Assembly: GCA_029876055.1 (NCBI GenBank)
Contig: CM056876.1
Location: 558,001 to 622,000, forward strand
Direction of reading: 5' to 3'
Source of the DNA: Madurella fahalii
Taxonomy: Eukaryota; Ascomycota; Sordariomycetes; Sordariales
Length of the DNA stretch: 64,000 nt
In this document: positions 35,648 through 47,757 of the stretch, piece by piece
Layout of the letters: the number at the start of each line of letters is the position of its first letter
Numbering within the stretch: the first letter of the stretch is position 1
The notes under the pieces: model-generated
The model's input: only the letters and a program-made list of their open reading frames with translations
Databases searched by the model: none
What the model was told of the DNA's origin: nothing
Position numbers and translations under genes: made by a program

Positions 35648-37946
35648 GGTCGGGGGCTCGGCTGCCGGGTCGGTTCTTATTCCGTCGGAGATCGTCGACG
35701 GACCGCTGACGCACGGTTAGAGGGAGCCCAATGCTCGACTCAAGTGAAAATCCTCTTCGAGGACGACGGCTCGCGTGTTGTTCGTCGCACAAACAGGTCT
35801 AGAGAAACGGTCCAACGCGTACCGGTTACGGAGCGCCCGTGTTTCCAACGCGTGTCACGCCCACGGAGGGCCACCGCCAGTTACCAGTTATATAGTAGGT
35901 TCACAATCGCGCTCTCATTTTCCTTTGTTCGGCGATGGTGCAAAGGTCGTTGTAGGGTGGTGGGAATCCGGAGCCGAGTATTTGCGGATGTGGTCCCAGG
36001 ACGGGACACACTCAGCGCGGCTGCGGGAAGCAGGGAACAAGGAGGAGGCTAGCCGGATGGGCGGATCCCAGCGTCAGGCTGATCACACGACTGCGGGCAA
36101 AAAGTCAATATGTGGCATCGAGCATGGAAGATAAAAGAGGCGAGAAGAGGCAGACTCGTGGCCGTTGGTTCCTGCCTTGTGCTGAGGTAAGGTGACGGTC
36201 GAGATCAAGGAGTCAGCGGAGAGGCAAAGACCCAACCTGGAATCGGTTCCGCTTCCTTAGCCCGTGCCACCATCATCCGGTCCCTGTCGAGTGGGGACAA
36301 AAAAACAGATCGCATTCAAAAAGCCACCGGACGACAGGAAGAAAACCAGCCCTACCGAATAGCTAAAACAGGCCTGAAAAACCAGAGAGGTGTGCAATTT
36401 CTACAGCCAGATATTCCCACGAGATCACTGCGGACGTGGACCCCAAGGCGGCCGTATCATCGCCATCCTTGCCAGTCGGAGACATTTCCCGTGGTGCTTT
36501 TTGTGTCTGGCTGTTGCCATTTCCGGCCAAGTTCCGGCATCCCGACACGCACAAGAAGGCGGAGAGGGGAGGCAGCACCAGCCACCCGGGCCGCAACAAA
36601 CCCCTTAGCACTGGGCAGACCTCACCTTGGACGTCGCGGGAATGTTAGCGATTGGGTATTTCAGTTATCCTTCGGGGCCTATCGTGTTAAGTTTCAAGAG
36701 GTCAGTTCACAAGTGCGCTTCGATACAGCCGTTCTTCAGCCAATCCCGGGTGGCGCAGGGCTCAAAACGCGCAAGGCGGCGTCACCGAGAAAAATTTCTT
36801 GGTTGTGATCCGTCTCCCCTGCACCTCGCCGGCGTCGCTTGTCGAAAGACCCCGGGGGTTCCTGGAAGATGCCAGGCTCAGCCATGGCCTTGTACACTTG
36901 CGCTACGTTGACACAGTTCTCGCTCCACACGCATCCATCTCGAACTGGCCGATTTGCTCGGGAGGCGGGAATTACCCCACCAGCCTCACAGGCGCCCAGA
37001 TTTGCTAAATTCGCTAGCGCAGCCAGCCCGGGTTCGTCACACTTGAGTCTTGTCCCCTGAAAATCTGTAACTCTGAGATGATCCCCACAACATGTGGCAC
37101 CTCGGCCTCCGAGAGCTGGAGGCCGCAACTTGCTGTGTAGACATCTGGATATAGATAGAACGTTCCGGAGATCAAACTTTCGAGGTTCTCTTTGCGAGCA
37201 ACGCTGAAAGAAGCGTCTCCCCGGATCGGGTTCGGTCGCATTTCCGCCGTGATGATCGACGGTTCCTTTGCCTGATCACCGAGCTCAGCAATTCCCAAGC
37301 TGGCGGTTCCGAGCTCTGATGACGACACGCGCTGAAGTCATCACTTATACATGAAGATCAAACCGAGAGTCGCTGGCACAAATGAGAAGCGGTCCAGCCC
37401 CAAGCCGCACACTCGGCGCCTTACCTGGAGACCCGCCTTACGGCAGCAACAGATCCACAAAGGCAACTGCAAAACTGTAAATGGCAACCAACCGGCATTG
37501 TCACATGGTGGGCGTTCATGGAGTTGCGGGTCTCGCCTCGGCCAACCGCTGGCAACAGATGAGGATGGCAAATCGAGGTAAACAGAGGACCATAGTGTAG
37601 AACATGCACGCGCCCACTGCAGCACCATGTGCAGCACGTTTAGACAAGAACTCAACACCGGAAATAGATAGCACCGAGGAATTTAATAGACGGGAACTGG
37701 GCTTTATTTTCTTGGTTCGGGGTTGCTTGAGGCAGTTCTGGATACCGCAGCCACTCAGGGGTTGAGTTGCACTTGCCTTCGCAGCATCCTCCGCTGCTCC
37801 TGCCCTGGCCCTCTCGGAAAACGTACTGCCAGGAGCCCGAACCAGCGAGCGGTTTCTGGAAAGTCCTCCGTCCCGTCTGATGCATGCAGTTTCGTACCTT
37901 ATGAAGCCTTTCCTCGTTCCTAATATACCGTCAGTTGTCCTCCGCC
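35648..37946. other. Intergenic region with one unresolved minus-strand candidate
   Basis: The region between the divergent CDC4-like and HORMA genes is 2.3 kb. Apart from the candidate exons at 36736-37328, listed separately, I see no supported feature. Confidence 0.45.
36736..37328 (-). CDS. Unresolved candidate coding exons, unknown function
   Basis: Two overlapping minus-strand frames read like protein. One at 37014-37328 has MRPNPIRGDASFSVARKEN and FYLYPDVYTA. The other at 36736-37128 has CVWSENCVNVAQVYKAMAEP and PPGSFDKRRRR. An intron between them, or a frame break, would be needed to join them, and an upstream exon is likely because the first frame begins with GTG after a CAG. I cannot define splice sites or name a family, and it may be a decayed gene. 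Confidence 0.2.
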
Positions 37947-39945
37947 ATGCCTCGTCGTCCTGCAGCATCCCGCGCTGGACCTGAGCGTCCGTCGAAACGT
38001 GATTTCCGGCTTTGCAAGGTCGTGCTTGGGGCCGCTGTGAGTTGCGTCCCTGGCCTCGTTCCCGGTGTGCCCGCCGTTAGCTAACAGATGATCGCAGATA
38101 AGTCAGATCTTGTACGCCAGGTTGGTAACTATTCATCCACCTTAGACAATCATCATGCTCATAAATTGGAGACGCGGCTTCCCGCCCAAGTACTTCCAGG
38201 TGTTGCCGTTAGACCGAGTTGTTTCTAGATCGTTCGAAGACATCATCGCCTCCGGATCCGCACTGCAGCTGTATGACAGGGAACTACTGCGGGATCAGGG
38301 CAACACTGTATTCTTGCGAGAAACGAGAGACTACGCCGTCAGCCGCTTCCTTGGAATTTTGGTGAGCCCGCTCCTCTCGTCGCCAGACTTGAGCTGACGC
38401 TGCCCTATCAGGCTGGAGATATTTTCCCTCTTCTCGAGACCGAAGGCTTGGTCAAGTTCCGAATGAATTACCTGCGGTCGAAGGGATGGGGAGAGAATTG
38501 CCTGGCCGAGTATTACACTATCACGTTCAAGTACGAGTTAGATGGTAAATACGAGATGGATATCCGGAGGGCAGGAACGGGTAAACAACACGTATCAACA
38601 ACTGACTCCAGACTGTGGAATCTGGGGGACTATCTTAGTCGTCTCCCCTCTTGGACAGGTCTGGTCCAATCTTAGCAAACCTCCCGCACCCGTTCACACT
38701 GACATCAACAGAGCCCATGCACTGGACATTAGCTTTCCATGCTACGGAGCGTCCAGACGACCCTCCCATCGGAGTGTGGAAATTCGACCGCACAGATTTT
38801 GACGATGCCAACCTTGCCCTACAGCAACAAAAAGCATACAACTATGAGAGGATCACGCAGCTCCGGTGTGTATCCTGAAGCATCGTCCAGCCAGATGCTA
38901 ATCTCTGCAGCGTCATGCCCCTTCCAGTCGAACAGATGGACCAGGTTGTATCTGAGACCAGCCTGGAAACTCCTGACTTGCATACAGATCGGCGGTCCCA
39001 GCTCGCCGGAGTGGGTACGACAAGCCGGGCCAGGAAAGGACAGAATACTGTTCAGCCTGAACTGAGGGTCCCTTCAAAAACCCTTAGATCCCGCGGCCGA
39101 GATGCAAGTGTGGCGGGGCCCTCCCCGTCTGCGGCCAAAACCATCGAGAATGACTGCGGCGAAACTAGCATCAATTCCGGCAATGCAGATAATAGGATCG
39201 CACGGGGCAGCAGCGAAGCACGCAGAGTGGCCCCGAGAAGGAAACCAAAGCAGCCGCTGGTTGGTTTGCTTCCAGAGTTCTTTTTATTGGCGTGTCTGAC
39301 GCGCAGTAGCAAATATTCGAGGATTTCGCATCAAGCCTACCGGCGACTCAGATCATAGGCGGAAGCCAATCGATCGACCACAGAAGCCAGCCTACGAAGA
39401 GATATGGAGATGACCGTTTCGGCCCGGGTTTGATACAAGAGAAGAGGTTGAAGACAGATATCGGGCGCTCCCTCTCACCCGATTACCTCAGACTCCTCGA
39501 CGGAATTGACTTATCCTCGGATGTCACTTCTAATGACGACAATGTGCCTAGCAACGCCTCTCTCCATCTCCCGAGAGGACTCCAGGACGCTCATCAGGAG
39601 GGGCACCGAAGGAGCACGGAATTGGAAGAACTTGAAAGCCCAAGACGTAGTCGGCGTTCAAGCACCTCCTCGGCTTCCCGCAGCGCCCAGTGGGTTCCCG
39701 GGGCTTCACCTCCGGAGACCATGCTTGGGGTGGTCATCAGCGAAAACGAAGAATACATTGCAACAACGTCGGAAGCGGAGGCCGGGGCGGAGGCCGGAGC
39801 GGATGCCGCGGAGGAGACCTTGCCTCGGCCACCGGTTGCAACAGCAGATGATGGAATTGCTTACACTTTCTCGCCGGACACAGTGTCACGGCGGCGGAAA
39901 ATGCTCTTGTACGACCTTCCGAGCAGCGATGACGACGACGACTGA
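37947..39945 (+). CDS. HORMA-domain protein, Hop1-like
   Basis: I propose seven exons: 37947-38036, 38098-38120, 38172-38361, 38412-38658, 38712-38865, 38911-39259 and 39310-39945, totalling 1689 nt or 562 aa with consistent phases. Residues about 25-230 form a HORMA domain: helix VVLGAAISQILYARRGFPP, then AVSRFLGILAGDIFPLLE, FRMNYLRSKGWG, YYTITFKYELDGKYEMDI and LPSWTEPMHWTLAF. HORMA proteins wrap a safety belt around closure peptides; Hop1-type members organise meiotic chromosome axes and Mad2/Rev7 act in checkpoints. The long Ser/Arg-rich C-terminus, ending in an acidic DDDDD, favours a Hop1-like rather than a Mad2-like protein. No zinc finger is seen. The 23-nt second exon and its GAG acceptor are the weakest calls. 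Its presence is supported by restoring the first helix in phase. Confidence 0.72.
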
Positions 39946-40754
39946 GTCAAGATGAGGAATGTGTCCAATGATGCCAGGGGTATTTTTGCAGGTTACTGCT
40001 GGGAATTGTGTATCTTGCAACCAATGTCACCGAGGCCCATGATTGCGTGATGTTAACCTACAGTTACGTCAGAAGTGTGCCAATCAAGCGGCTCATTGGT
40101 GATGCAAAGCTACGCGAGTAAACACGGCTGGGGGGGAATAACCCTTGCCAGAACATTTTCTTGGCATTACCCCCTTTTCCGTTCCCCTTTGAGGCCTGCT
40201 ACACTCGGTGAAATTCCGTCCTTCCCAAACCCGTCTATCCCGAAATACAAGCCCACGAAATCCCCAGGATGAGATACAGGACTGCGGGTAGTGCAGTGCA
40301 GAAAAAAGAAAAAGTTTTAGAAAAACAAGTCCGTCGTCCGACAAGCCCCGACGTCGACCAGAAGCCCCTGAATATTAAACGTGATCCCAACCAGGATTAA
40401 AGTGCTTACATGCCCGTCCCATGTACAGAAAGAGACCGGACCGAAGAAGAAGTCGTCGATGACGAAATGAAAAGGAAAATGGACACAATCGGGCATTCCC
40501 AGCCCACGCAGCAGAGGACCGTATCCTCCAATCAACAGAAGCGAGCCCAGCCGATCCGGTGGCCGACAGGAAGAGTAGTAGACATGCATGCTCTCCGGGT
40601 ACGGGTATGGGAGAGCGTCAAGGACCCCGAAGTCTTGTTTCCGCGCCGCCGCGATCGTGAAGAAGCCCGTGTCGGCAGCCGCAGCTGTGTGGGGAGTTTT
40701 CCCCTCCCCCACCGCTGTGCATGCATCCGAATGGCCCAAAAAAAGTTTCGCCCC
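39946..40754. other. Convergent 3' region of the HORMA and dynamin-like genes
   Basis: No gene or repeat is recognised in these 809 bp. They are presumed 3' untranslated and intergenic sequence. Confidence 0.55.
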
Positions 40755-43700
40755 TCAGGCATCGCCGAACTGCGTCGCCGAATACATCGTCCCGCGGTCG
40801 GCGGGGCCCACCCCCACGCCGTTCGTGTGAGCGACCGAAGACGACAGGTCCGTCTGCGACCCGTCGAACCCGCCCCCGGCTTGATATTGCTGCTGCTGCG
40901 ACTGCGAGGCGGCGACGGCGGCGGCCGCAGCGGCCTGCTCGCGCTCGCGCTGCTCCAGGTCCTCTATGATCTTCATGGCGCCGTCGAGCCGCTCCTTTTC
41001 TGCGCGCAGGTCGCGTCGCTTTTGTTCGATTTCTGGGCCTTCGGACATGAAGCGGGCAAGGTTTTCTTGCGCTGGAGCGGTGGGGTTAGTTGTCGGGTTC
41101 ATCCGGAGAAGAGGGGGTTACGGGTCTTGAGCGAGATGGATGGGAATGGAAATGAGAATGAGGATGGGGATGGGGAAGAGAGATGGAATTACTTACTCGT
41201 CGGTCCGCCCATCAAACCTAGCTTGTCATGCAGGTAGGCGTCAATCACGGAGGCGACGCGCGGCAGCAGGCCGGACATGACGTGGACGTAGACGTTGTCC
41301 ACGAAGCGGGTGGCGGCCGTCAGGTAGTAGCCGCGCACGTAGGCGGCGACTCCGAGCTCCAGCTCAAACTGGTCCGGGCCGAGGTTCTTGAGTTCCTTGG
41401 CCATCTTGGCCGCCTCCTGTGCCAGCTCCTCCTCGCTCAGGTCCTCCATCTTACGGACAGACCCTAACTCTTCGCCCTTGTGAGCAGCGATGCGGAAGTG
41501 GTTGCGATGGCGGACCAGAATTTTCAGCTCGGCGGCCTCGTAGCGCTCGAGGGACTCGTCATTGATAGTGCAGAGTCGCTGCGTCTCCAGTCGGTAGAGC
41601 AGCATGAGCTGGTCGCGGAGTTCCTTCTTGTGCGTCTCGACAAAGGCCTTCATGTGCTCGAGCGACTCTTTGTAAACCGCCCGGTTCTTCAGGTGCGAGA
41701 ACGCGGCGCCCAGCACGCCGAGAATCTCCGCCTGCAGGAAGGCGAAGGTCTGGTCGATGAAGCGCTCGAGATATGGTGCCCATGTCTTTGCGGCTTCCTT
41801 GTACAGGGGCTCATGGACGCTGGAGGAAACAAGACGCCGTTGCCCCGGGGTGCCGGCCCGCTTGATCAAGTTTCGTATGTCCATGAGGCTCTTGGAGCGA
41901 GGACCGCGCGAAGGCGAGTGACCAAGCGCTGCATGCCGGAGGTGTGTCGGTGTCGAAGGGAACACTGTGTGATCGGCAGTCTCCGACTTGACAACGAAGC
42001 CATTCGCAACGTTTGTCGGTGGCCCGCGCGGACGCTTTGAGGCCACCTGCGCATTGGTAAGGTCTGTGGCAGGGGCTGGACGTTTTCGCATCGTCGGCGA
42101 GGCTGTCGGGCTCTCGCTTTCGAGGTCGATAACAATCGGCCCGCAGGGCTTCGCGTTTTCGCGGACATTGAACTTTGGTTTCATGGCAATGATGTGCTTC
42201 TTGAACGGCTCGGCGAACCTAGCGTCCCAGGTATTCATGAAGTCTTGACTAGTGACCCTGTCCTTGACCCTAACGGTGAATTCTGTAAGGCTCCGGATGA
42301 TCTCCAGCTCCGGGTTCCGGGGCGGGTCGGGGTATTTCTCGAGCTGCTCGTTTATGTCCTGCAGGCGGCTATCGACCTTCTGCTTCACTTCTGGCAAGCT
42401 GGAAATGATCAGCGACAGGCCGTTGAGCGTTAGGCGGGCCGAAGCGAACTTACACCTTTGCGAACTTTTCACCAAGCTTCAGCGACAAGAATGCCTTCAG
42501 CTTCTCGACTCCGCACCTGTCTCTGAACTGCTCAAAGGCCTCGGGCCACTGACCGGTCGAATCAGCTGTGCGGTTGAAAAAGGCCTCTTCCATCTTGTTC
42601 TGTTCCTCTAGGTCGCTACCCTGTCGTGAAGTGATGAAATAGCCGAACCCGGTCTGGTGGGCCTGGCCGTGGAGCATTGCGAGCCAGCGTAAACTCCCGT
42701 GATCGTCTTTGGGCAGCAGGTCGGCCTTAGTCATGACACCGATACACCGATTTTCAGCACGCAAGTCCCGGACGATCTTGAGGGCTAGCGAATTTTCCGT
42801 GTCCTGATTCATCGGCACGGCGCACAGGATGATGGCACTCGGTCGCGAGATATACTCGCGGGTGAGGTTCTGGACCACTTTCTCTAGGAAAGCGTCCTGG
42901 ACAAGTCTTGCAGTCATGAAGACGCCCGGCAGATCGTAAAAGTTTAGATCGGCCAAGTCTGGGCCCCTGACCTCCAGGGCAACAGTGTTCGGCGAGAACT
43001 GAGCTTCTGACCTCTCTTCCTTCTCGTGCACGCGGGCGAGGTGCTGTTGCCGAATGGGTCCCGAGGCCTCACCCTTTAGTTTGGGAACGAAAAACTGAAA
43101 GGGAGTGCTAGGGTTTAGGATGGCGACTTGGGCGCATCGCAGGACAGTCTCGATCTCCTCGGAATCGAATTGGTCGCGAACGGTCTTAAACTCGCGCCGT
43201 ACCTGTCGGGTCTGGTCGAGCAGGACCCAGGGCGGAAATTTGTTGATCGAAGTAATCGAAGTACCAACATCGCGTTCCGTGAGGGGGCGGTCTGGTGGCA
43301 CGAACTCGTAATCTTCCTTGAGGAAGACGCGGCAAGACCATTCGTCAGCTCGAGAGACGCGAATGTGGATGGGACAGCGAGTGCAAGTTCCGCTACTGCG
43401 GGGGAGACTGAGGCCCGCGATAGCAGACATCAGACTGGATTTCCCGGAGGATTGGTCGCCAACCAAGACCAATTCGGGCAAGCTCGCGACGTGCTGGATG
43501 CCACGAGCCTGGAGCTCGCTTAGGGCGTCGTTGATGTCCTTGAGCTTCTGGCCAAACCCCTTCAGAGCACGATTGGCCCCGATGAAAGAACCTTGCACAC
43601 TCTGGGACCCCATCGGATCGGTTTCATGTTCGACCTTGGGGTTGATCCTGACTTGTAGAACCAGAGGGTCATCGTCCTCGATCTCTAAGACTTCTTGTTG

Positions 43701-43938
43701 GCCGATGACAGACTGCGGCCCCAGTCTGGTGGTTACGCTTGCTGCGCTAAGTTAGTTTGTCGCTCGTTGGAATAGGATTGCAAGCATACTGACGGGCCGC
43801 GGATCGGTCAAATCTATCTCTCTCGAACTGCTCCGTCGCATTATCTGTGAATGCATCATTCGCCGGGGCATGCGCCATGACGGCCGTCCTGTTTGCGCGA
43901 GAGCCAGTACCAGGCTCCTGCTTTATGCGGGCTGGCAT
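40755..43938 (-). CDS. Dynamin-like large GTPase with SUMO-related and nuclear-type motifs
   Basis: Exons are 43938-43790, 43746-42454, 42398-41197 and 41071-40755, totalling 2961 nt or 986 aa. The G domain has GDQSSGKSS (G1), the conserved TCTRCPI (G2 region), DLPG (G3) and TKAD (G4). The C-terminal GTPase effector domain is visible (LELGVAAYVRGYYLTAATRFVDNVYVHVMSG), followed by a Gln/Ala-rich helical tail. No PH domain or membrane segment is seen, as in Mx-like or fungal orphan dynamins. Unusual features are an N-terminal IKQEPG (psi-K-x-E), a stalk insertion with IVIDLESES (SUMO-interacting type), RKRP...SKRPR (bipartite basic) and VKSE. Introns are 43, 55 and 125 nt. The first (43 nt, TTAG acceptor) is the least sure. 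Function and localisation are inferred. Confidence 0.82.
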
Positions 43939-45037
43939 GACCGTCTTCGGTCTCGATCTCTGGTAAAAGATTAGCCCAGGACGACCGAAAGGACGGAAAC
44001 CCTAGAGCAGCTGTCTTGGGATAAGATCGGTGTTTGGGTTGAATGGGTAGTGCGAGGCATGGGTGCTCTAGACGTTTTATTTATGTCGACCACTTACAAA
44101 AAGCAAGCTGCGCCAAGGCTTTCTGAGCTCCCAGGCTTCAACGAAAATTAGTACAGAAATGAGAGTCAAACTGAAGTCGGAAACTAATAACGTGGATGGG
44201 AGTGCAAAGGAGAGAATGTGTCTGCTTGGTGTTGAAAGACAGCAGCACGAGTTGGTTGGGTGAGTCAAGCAAGAGGAGAGAAGGTAGCTAGCATGAGAGA
44301 AAGAGTCCAATTGATGGTTGACTGGCCAATGCTTTCACTTGGGTAAAAGACGCGTTGCGATGAAACTCGCGATGCTCTCCAGCTCAAATTTGTGGCTGTT
44401 AGTGACTTCAGAGAAAATGAGAGGTTGCAGTAACAAAATTTACCGTGACGCGGAGTGGTACACGAGAGCTACGCGATTTGGTGGGGCATTTGTTCCAAGG
44501 TGGCTGGGAAAATGTGGGGCAGCAGGAAATGGGACTCGTGAAGGTCCCTGAGCCTTGTCGAGTCAACCGGAGCCAGTCCATTGATAGCCTTGGCCTTGAG
44601 CCCAGCGATACCCATCGGTTTCCCACATGGACGCGACGCCAGAGAATTGAGCGTGTGGCGCCTAGCATCACCGCGACTCTCGCCATTCAACAGATGTACA
44701 CTCCAGTCCAGTACACTCGCGGAAACAGACACAACAGGGGAAAGGAGAACCAATAGGAACCGAATTGAGATATTCTTGAATGCAGCATATTCTGCTGGTT
44801 CCTCGATTGCTTGCCTGCCCGCAAAGCCAAGGAGGGGCAGGTGCACGGACCATTATTGCCCCAGCCCGACCCCCTGCTAGCGACTGCTGGAGTGCTTCAC
44901 ATGGTGGGCGGTCCAGAATTTAGTGGGGGATTTGGGTTTGGGCCACACACGCCTCATCCTGCACGGTAGCTCCCCTGAGAGCTTCGCTTTATTCTGCCAA
45001 TTCTCTCCCTCTACTGACAGCGCTATCCATATTTACC
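43939..45037. promoter_or_regulatory. Divergent promoter region between the dynamin-like gene and GMPPA
   Basis: About 1.1 kb lies between two divergent ATGs. It holds presumed leaders for both genes. No named site was recognised. Confidence 0.5.
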
Positions 45038-46559
45038 ATGTCTTTGCAGATTCCTCACCGCGAGAAAGCAAACGGCGGCATGTCGGGCGCCACAAAGGCC
45101 GTGATTCTCGTGAGTTGTGTTGGTTGTGGGCTGGTGTGCCGATAGTGGTTTGTTGACAGATGATGTCCAGGTCGGCGGCTCTTCGCGCGGCACCCGCTTC
45201 CGCCCACTGTCTCTCGATGTTCCCAAGGTACGGCCGCCTGTCGATCTCATGCGATGCACCCTGCTGTCAAGCGCGCGACACTGATTTCCCCACGTTCGGC
45301 GCAGCCCCTCTTCGATGTCGCAGGCCACCCCATCATCTGGCACTGCCTGACAGCCATCAACAAAGTGCCCTCGATCCACGAGGTCTACCTGATTGGGTAC
45401 TATGAGGAATCTGTCTTCCGCGACTTCATTAAGGATGCGTCGGGCGAATTTCCGAACCTCTCCATCAAATACCTCCGCGAGTACCAGGCGCTCGGCACGG
45501 CTGGTGGCCTGTACCACTTCCGCGATGCCATCCTCAAGGGCCGGCCCGAACACATCTTCGTCCTGAACTCGGACGTCTGCTGCAGCTTCCCGCTCAACGA
45601 GATGCTCAAGCTGGCCGAGGAGAAGGATGCCGAGGCTGTCATCCTGGGGACACGGGTGAGCGAAGATGCGGCCTCCAATTTTGGCTGCATCGTCTCCGAC
45701 TCCCACACCCGCCGCGTGCTCCACTACGTTGAGAAGCCCGAAAGCTACATCTCCAATCTGATCAACTGCGGCGTCTACCTCTTCTCCACCGATGCCATCT
45801 TCCCTTCGATCCGCAGCGCCATCAAGCGCCGCACCGATAGGCCGCGTCTCGGCTCGTACCGCTCCCACGAGAACCTCGCGAGCTCCTTCATGTTCGACGA
45901 CGACGACGAGAGCCAGAAGAATGAGGTAATCCGGCTCGAGCAGGACATCCTCGGCGACATGGCCGACAGCAAGCAATTCTTCGTATACGAGACCAAGGAC
46001 TTTTGGCGCCAGATCAAGACGGCCGGGTCCGCCATCCCCGCCAACGCCCTCTACCTGCAAAAAGCCTGGCAGAGCGGCTCGTCCGAACTTGCAGAGCCCT
46101 CGGCTAACATCATCCCACCCGTCTATATACACTCCACCGCTCAGGTGCACCCGACGGCCAAGCTCGGCCCCAACGTCTCGATCGGTCCTCGAGTGACGGT
46201 CGGTGCTGGCGCCCGTGTTAAGGAGTCGATTGTGCTGGAGGACGCCGAGATCAAGCATGACGCCTGCGTCCTGTACTCGATTATCGGTTGGGGCAGTCGC
46301 GTCGGCGCATGGGCGCGTGTCGAGGGCACCCCGACGCCGGTAACGAGCCACAATACTACCATCATTAAGAATGGTGTCAAGGTGCAGGCCATCACCATCC
46401 TGGGCAAGGAGTGCGGGGTGGGCGATGAGATTCGTGTACAGAACTGCGTGTGCCTGCCGTTCAAGGAGCTAAAGAGGGTGAGTTGCATTGCCGTTCCCCC
46501 CTGGGTGGCGCTCTACTGACGTGCCTGTGCAGGATGTCGCCAATGAGGTTATCATGTAG
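45038..46559 (+). CDS. GDP-mannose pyrophosphorylase A-like protein (GMPPA)
   Basis: Exons are 45038-45109, 45171-45227, 45305-46477 and 46533-46559, giving 442 aa. After a short N-terminus the nucleotidyltransferase motif spans the first introns: AVILVGGSSRGTRFRPLSLD, then PKPLFDVAGHP. A Rossmann-like catalytic core follows, with LGTAGGLYHFRD and FVLNSDVCCSFPL. The C-terminal half is a left-handed beta-helix (IHSTAQVHPTAKLGPNVSIG and hexapeptide repeats), and the last 27-nt exon supplies DVANEVIM, the conserved end. GMPPA-type proteins regulate or assist GDP-mannose synthesis for glycosylation and cell-wall mannan. The A-type is inferred from GGSSRGTRFRPLS, the long linker rich in Asp and Glu (DDDDESQKNE) and the length. 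The active-site Lys of catalytic GMPPB is not certain here. Intron phases all fit. Confidence 0.85.
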
Positions 46560-46935
46560 GAGAGACGTAGACGATGGTCCAAGTGTTCTTTGCATTTCCC
46601 TGGCGCACGGCAATGCAGGCTGCGTATGCAACTAATAGATGGTTAGCTTGAGTTTGCAAGTGTGTGCCACCCTTGTGGCCGGCATACTGGTTTCACTGGA
46701 TGGGTATCGGCACAACTGCACACACTGTTGGGCCTGTCCAGTTATTTGGGAATACGTGACCTTATCCTGTGCCAATGGGACGGCTCCTAATCCAGGTACC
46801 CTCTAGATGCCATCGCTCCCGCTCAGCCTCCAGTACTCCCCAGCGCACCGGTGCTTCACAACCCTCTTCTCTCATGCGCATAGTTGGAGCAGTTTCCACC
46901 CCATAGACTAACTACGCTATGGAAACCAGCTTCGC
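46560..46935. other. Intergenic; 3' flank of GMPPA
   Basis: No feature is seen. Confidence 0.55.
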
Positions 46936-47342
46936 CTAACACTTCAAAACACCCTCCAAGCGGCCCATTACCTCCGCCTCAAAACCCTCGGCGAGGATGA
47001 GCACCCCAAAACACGAAAACTTCCGCAGCTCTGCAGTGCTGTCGACTCGTGGGCGTGCGAGATGAGCTCGAACGTGATGGTGCCGTAGAGGAGCTCGGCG
47101 GCTTCTGGGTATATGAAACTTGCAAGTGAGAAGGAAGGAGGGAGGGGTTGAAACGGGAGTCGTGGTGCCCTGTCTGCCTTCCCGTCGCCACAAGCCGGTG
47201 CCGGCTCCGCCGACCGGGAGTACCAGGACAAGGCTGATACCATCCGGCGAAGTTCCGCCGGGAGGGCGAGGAAGGAGGACTTCTCCGGCAGCGTGCAGGT
47301 GGTGACCGTTTGGAAGGGAGTTGTCAACGTGTTTGACTCCAT
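46936..47342 (-). pseudogene. 2EXR/F-box-like protein remnant with frame breaks
   Basis: From an ATG at 47342 the frame encodes FLALPAELRRMV, a start typical of fungal 2EXR or F-box-like proteins. The sense then seems to move to another frame (PPSFLLTCK) and back (IYPEAAELLYGTITFEL), which is the usual second half of this domain. At least two single-base shifts (near 47245 and 47125) would be needed to read it through. The last part can also be read to 46936. It is likely a broken gene, but introns or sequence errors could mimic this. The family call rests on the LPAELR and EAAELLYGT motifs. Confidence 0.45.
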
Positions 47343-47757
47343 TTTGGCGAGGTTCTGGCTGTGCCGTTCGATTGCCGCGGAGCTACGTGGTGTCTCGGGC
47401 AGGGCGAGAGAGTCGTTGCTTTATGTCTTGCGCTAGTTGAAGAGAAGAATCTTGATCACCGCGCCTGAAATCTAGGAAGACGCCATGTGACTAGGTACAT
47501 ACAGATGGGCCATCCATCTCTAAGGTTTGCAGCGGAGGCACTGCCTACCGCGTCCGTGCAACGTCCTCGTTCATAGCACTGGCCTGTAATACTTTGGCCT
47601 GGTGTGTACTTTGCTTGCTAGCTGCCCTGGCTCTTCAAAATAAGGCGAAAGCCAAGTCGATGACGACAGGACCCGAGGCACCAACTGTTGGTCATCGGCC
47701 CATTAGCATTCATAGGGGCGTCTCCTCGCGCCGTTTATTCAGTTAAGTATGTCTAGC

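Noticed and set aside
45023..46351. 442-codon minus-strand open frame
   Set aside because: It is the antisense shadow of the GMPPA gene, whose exons and conserved motifs are clear on the + strand.
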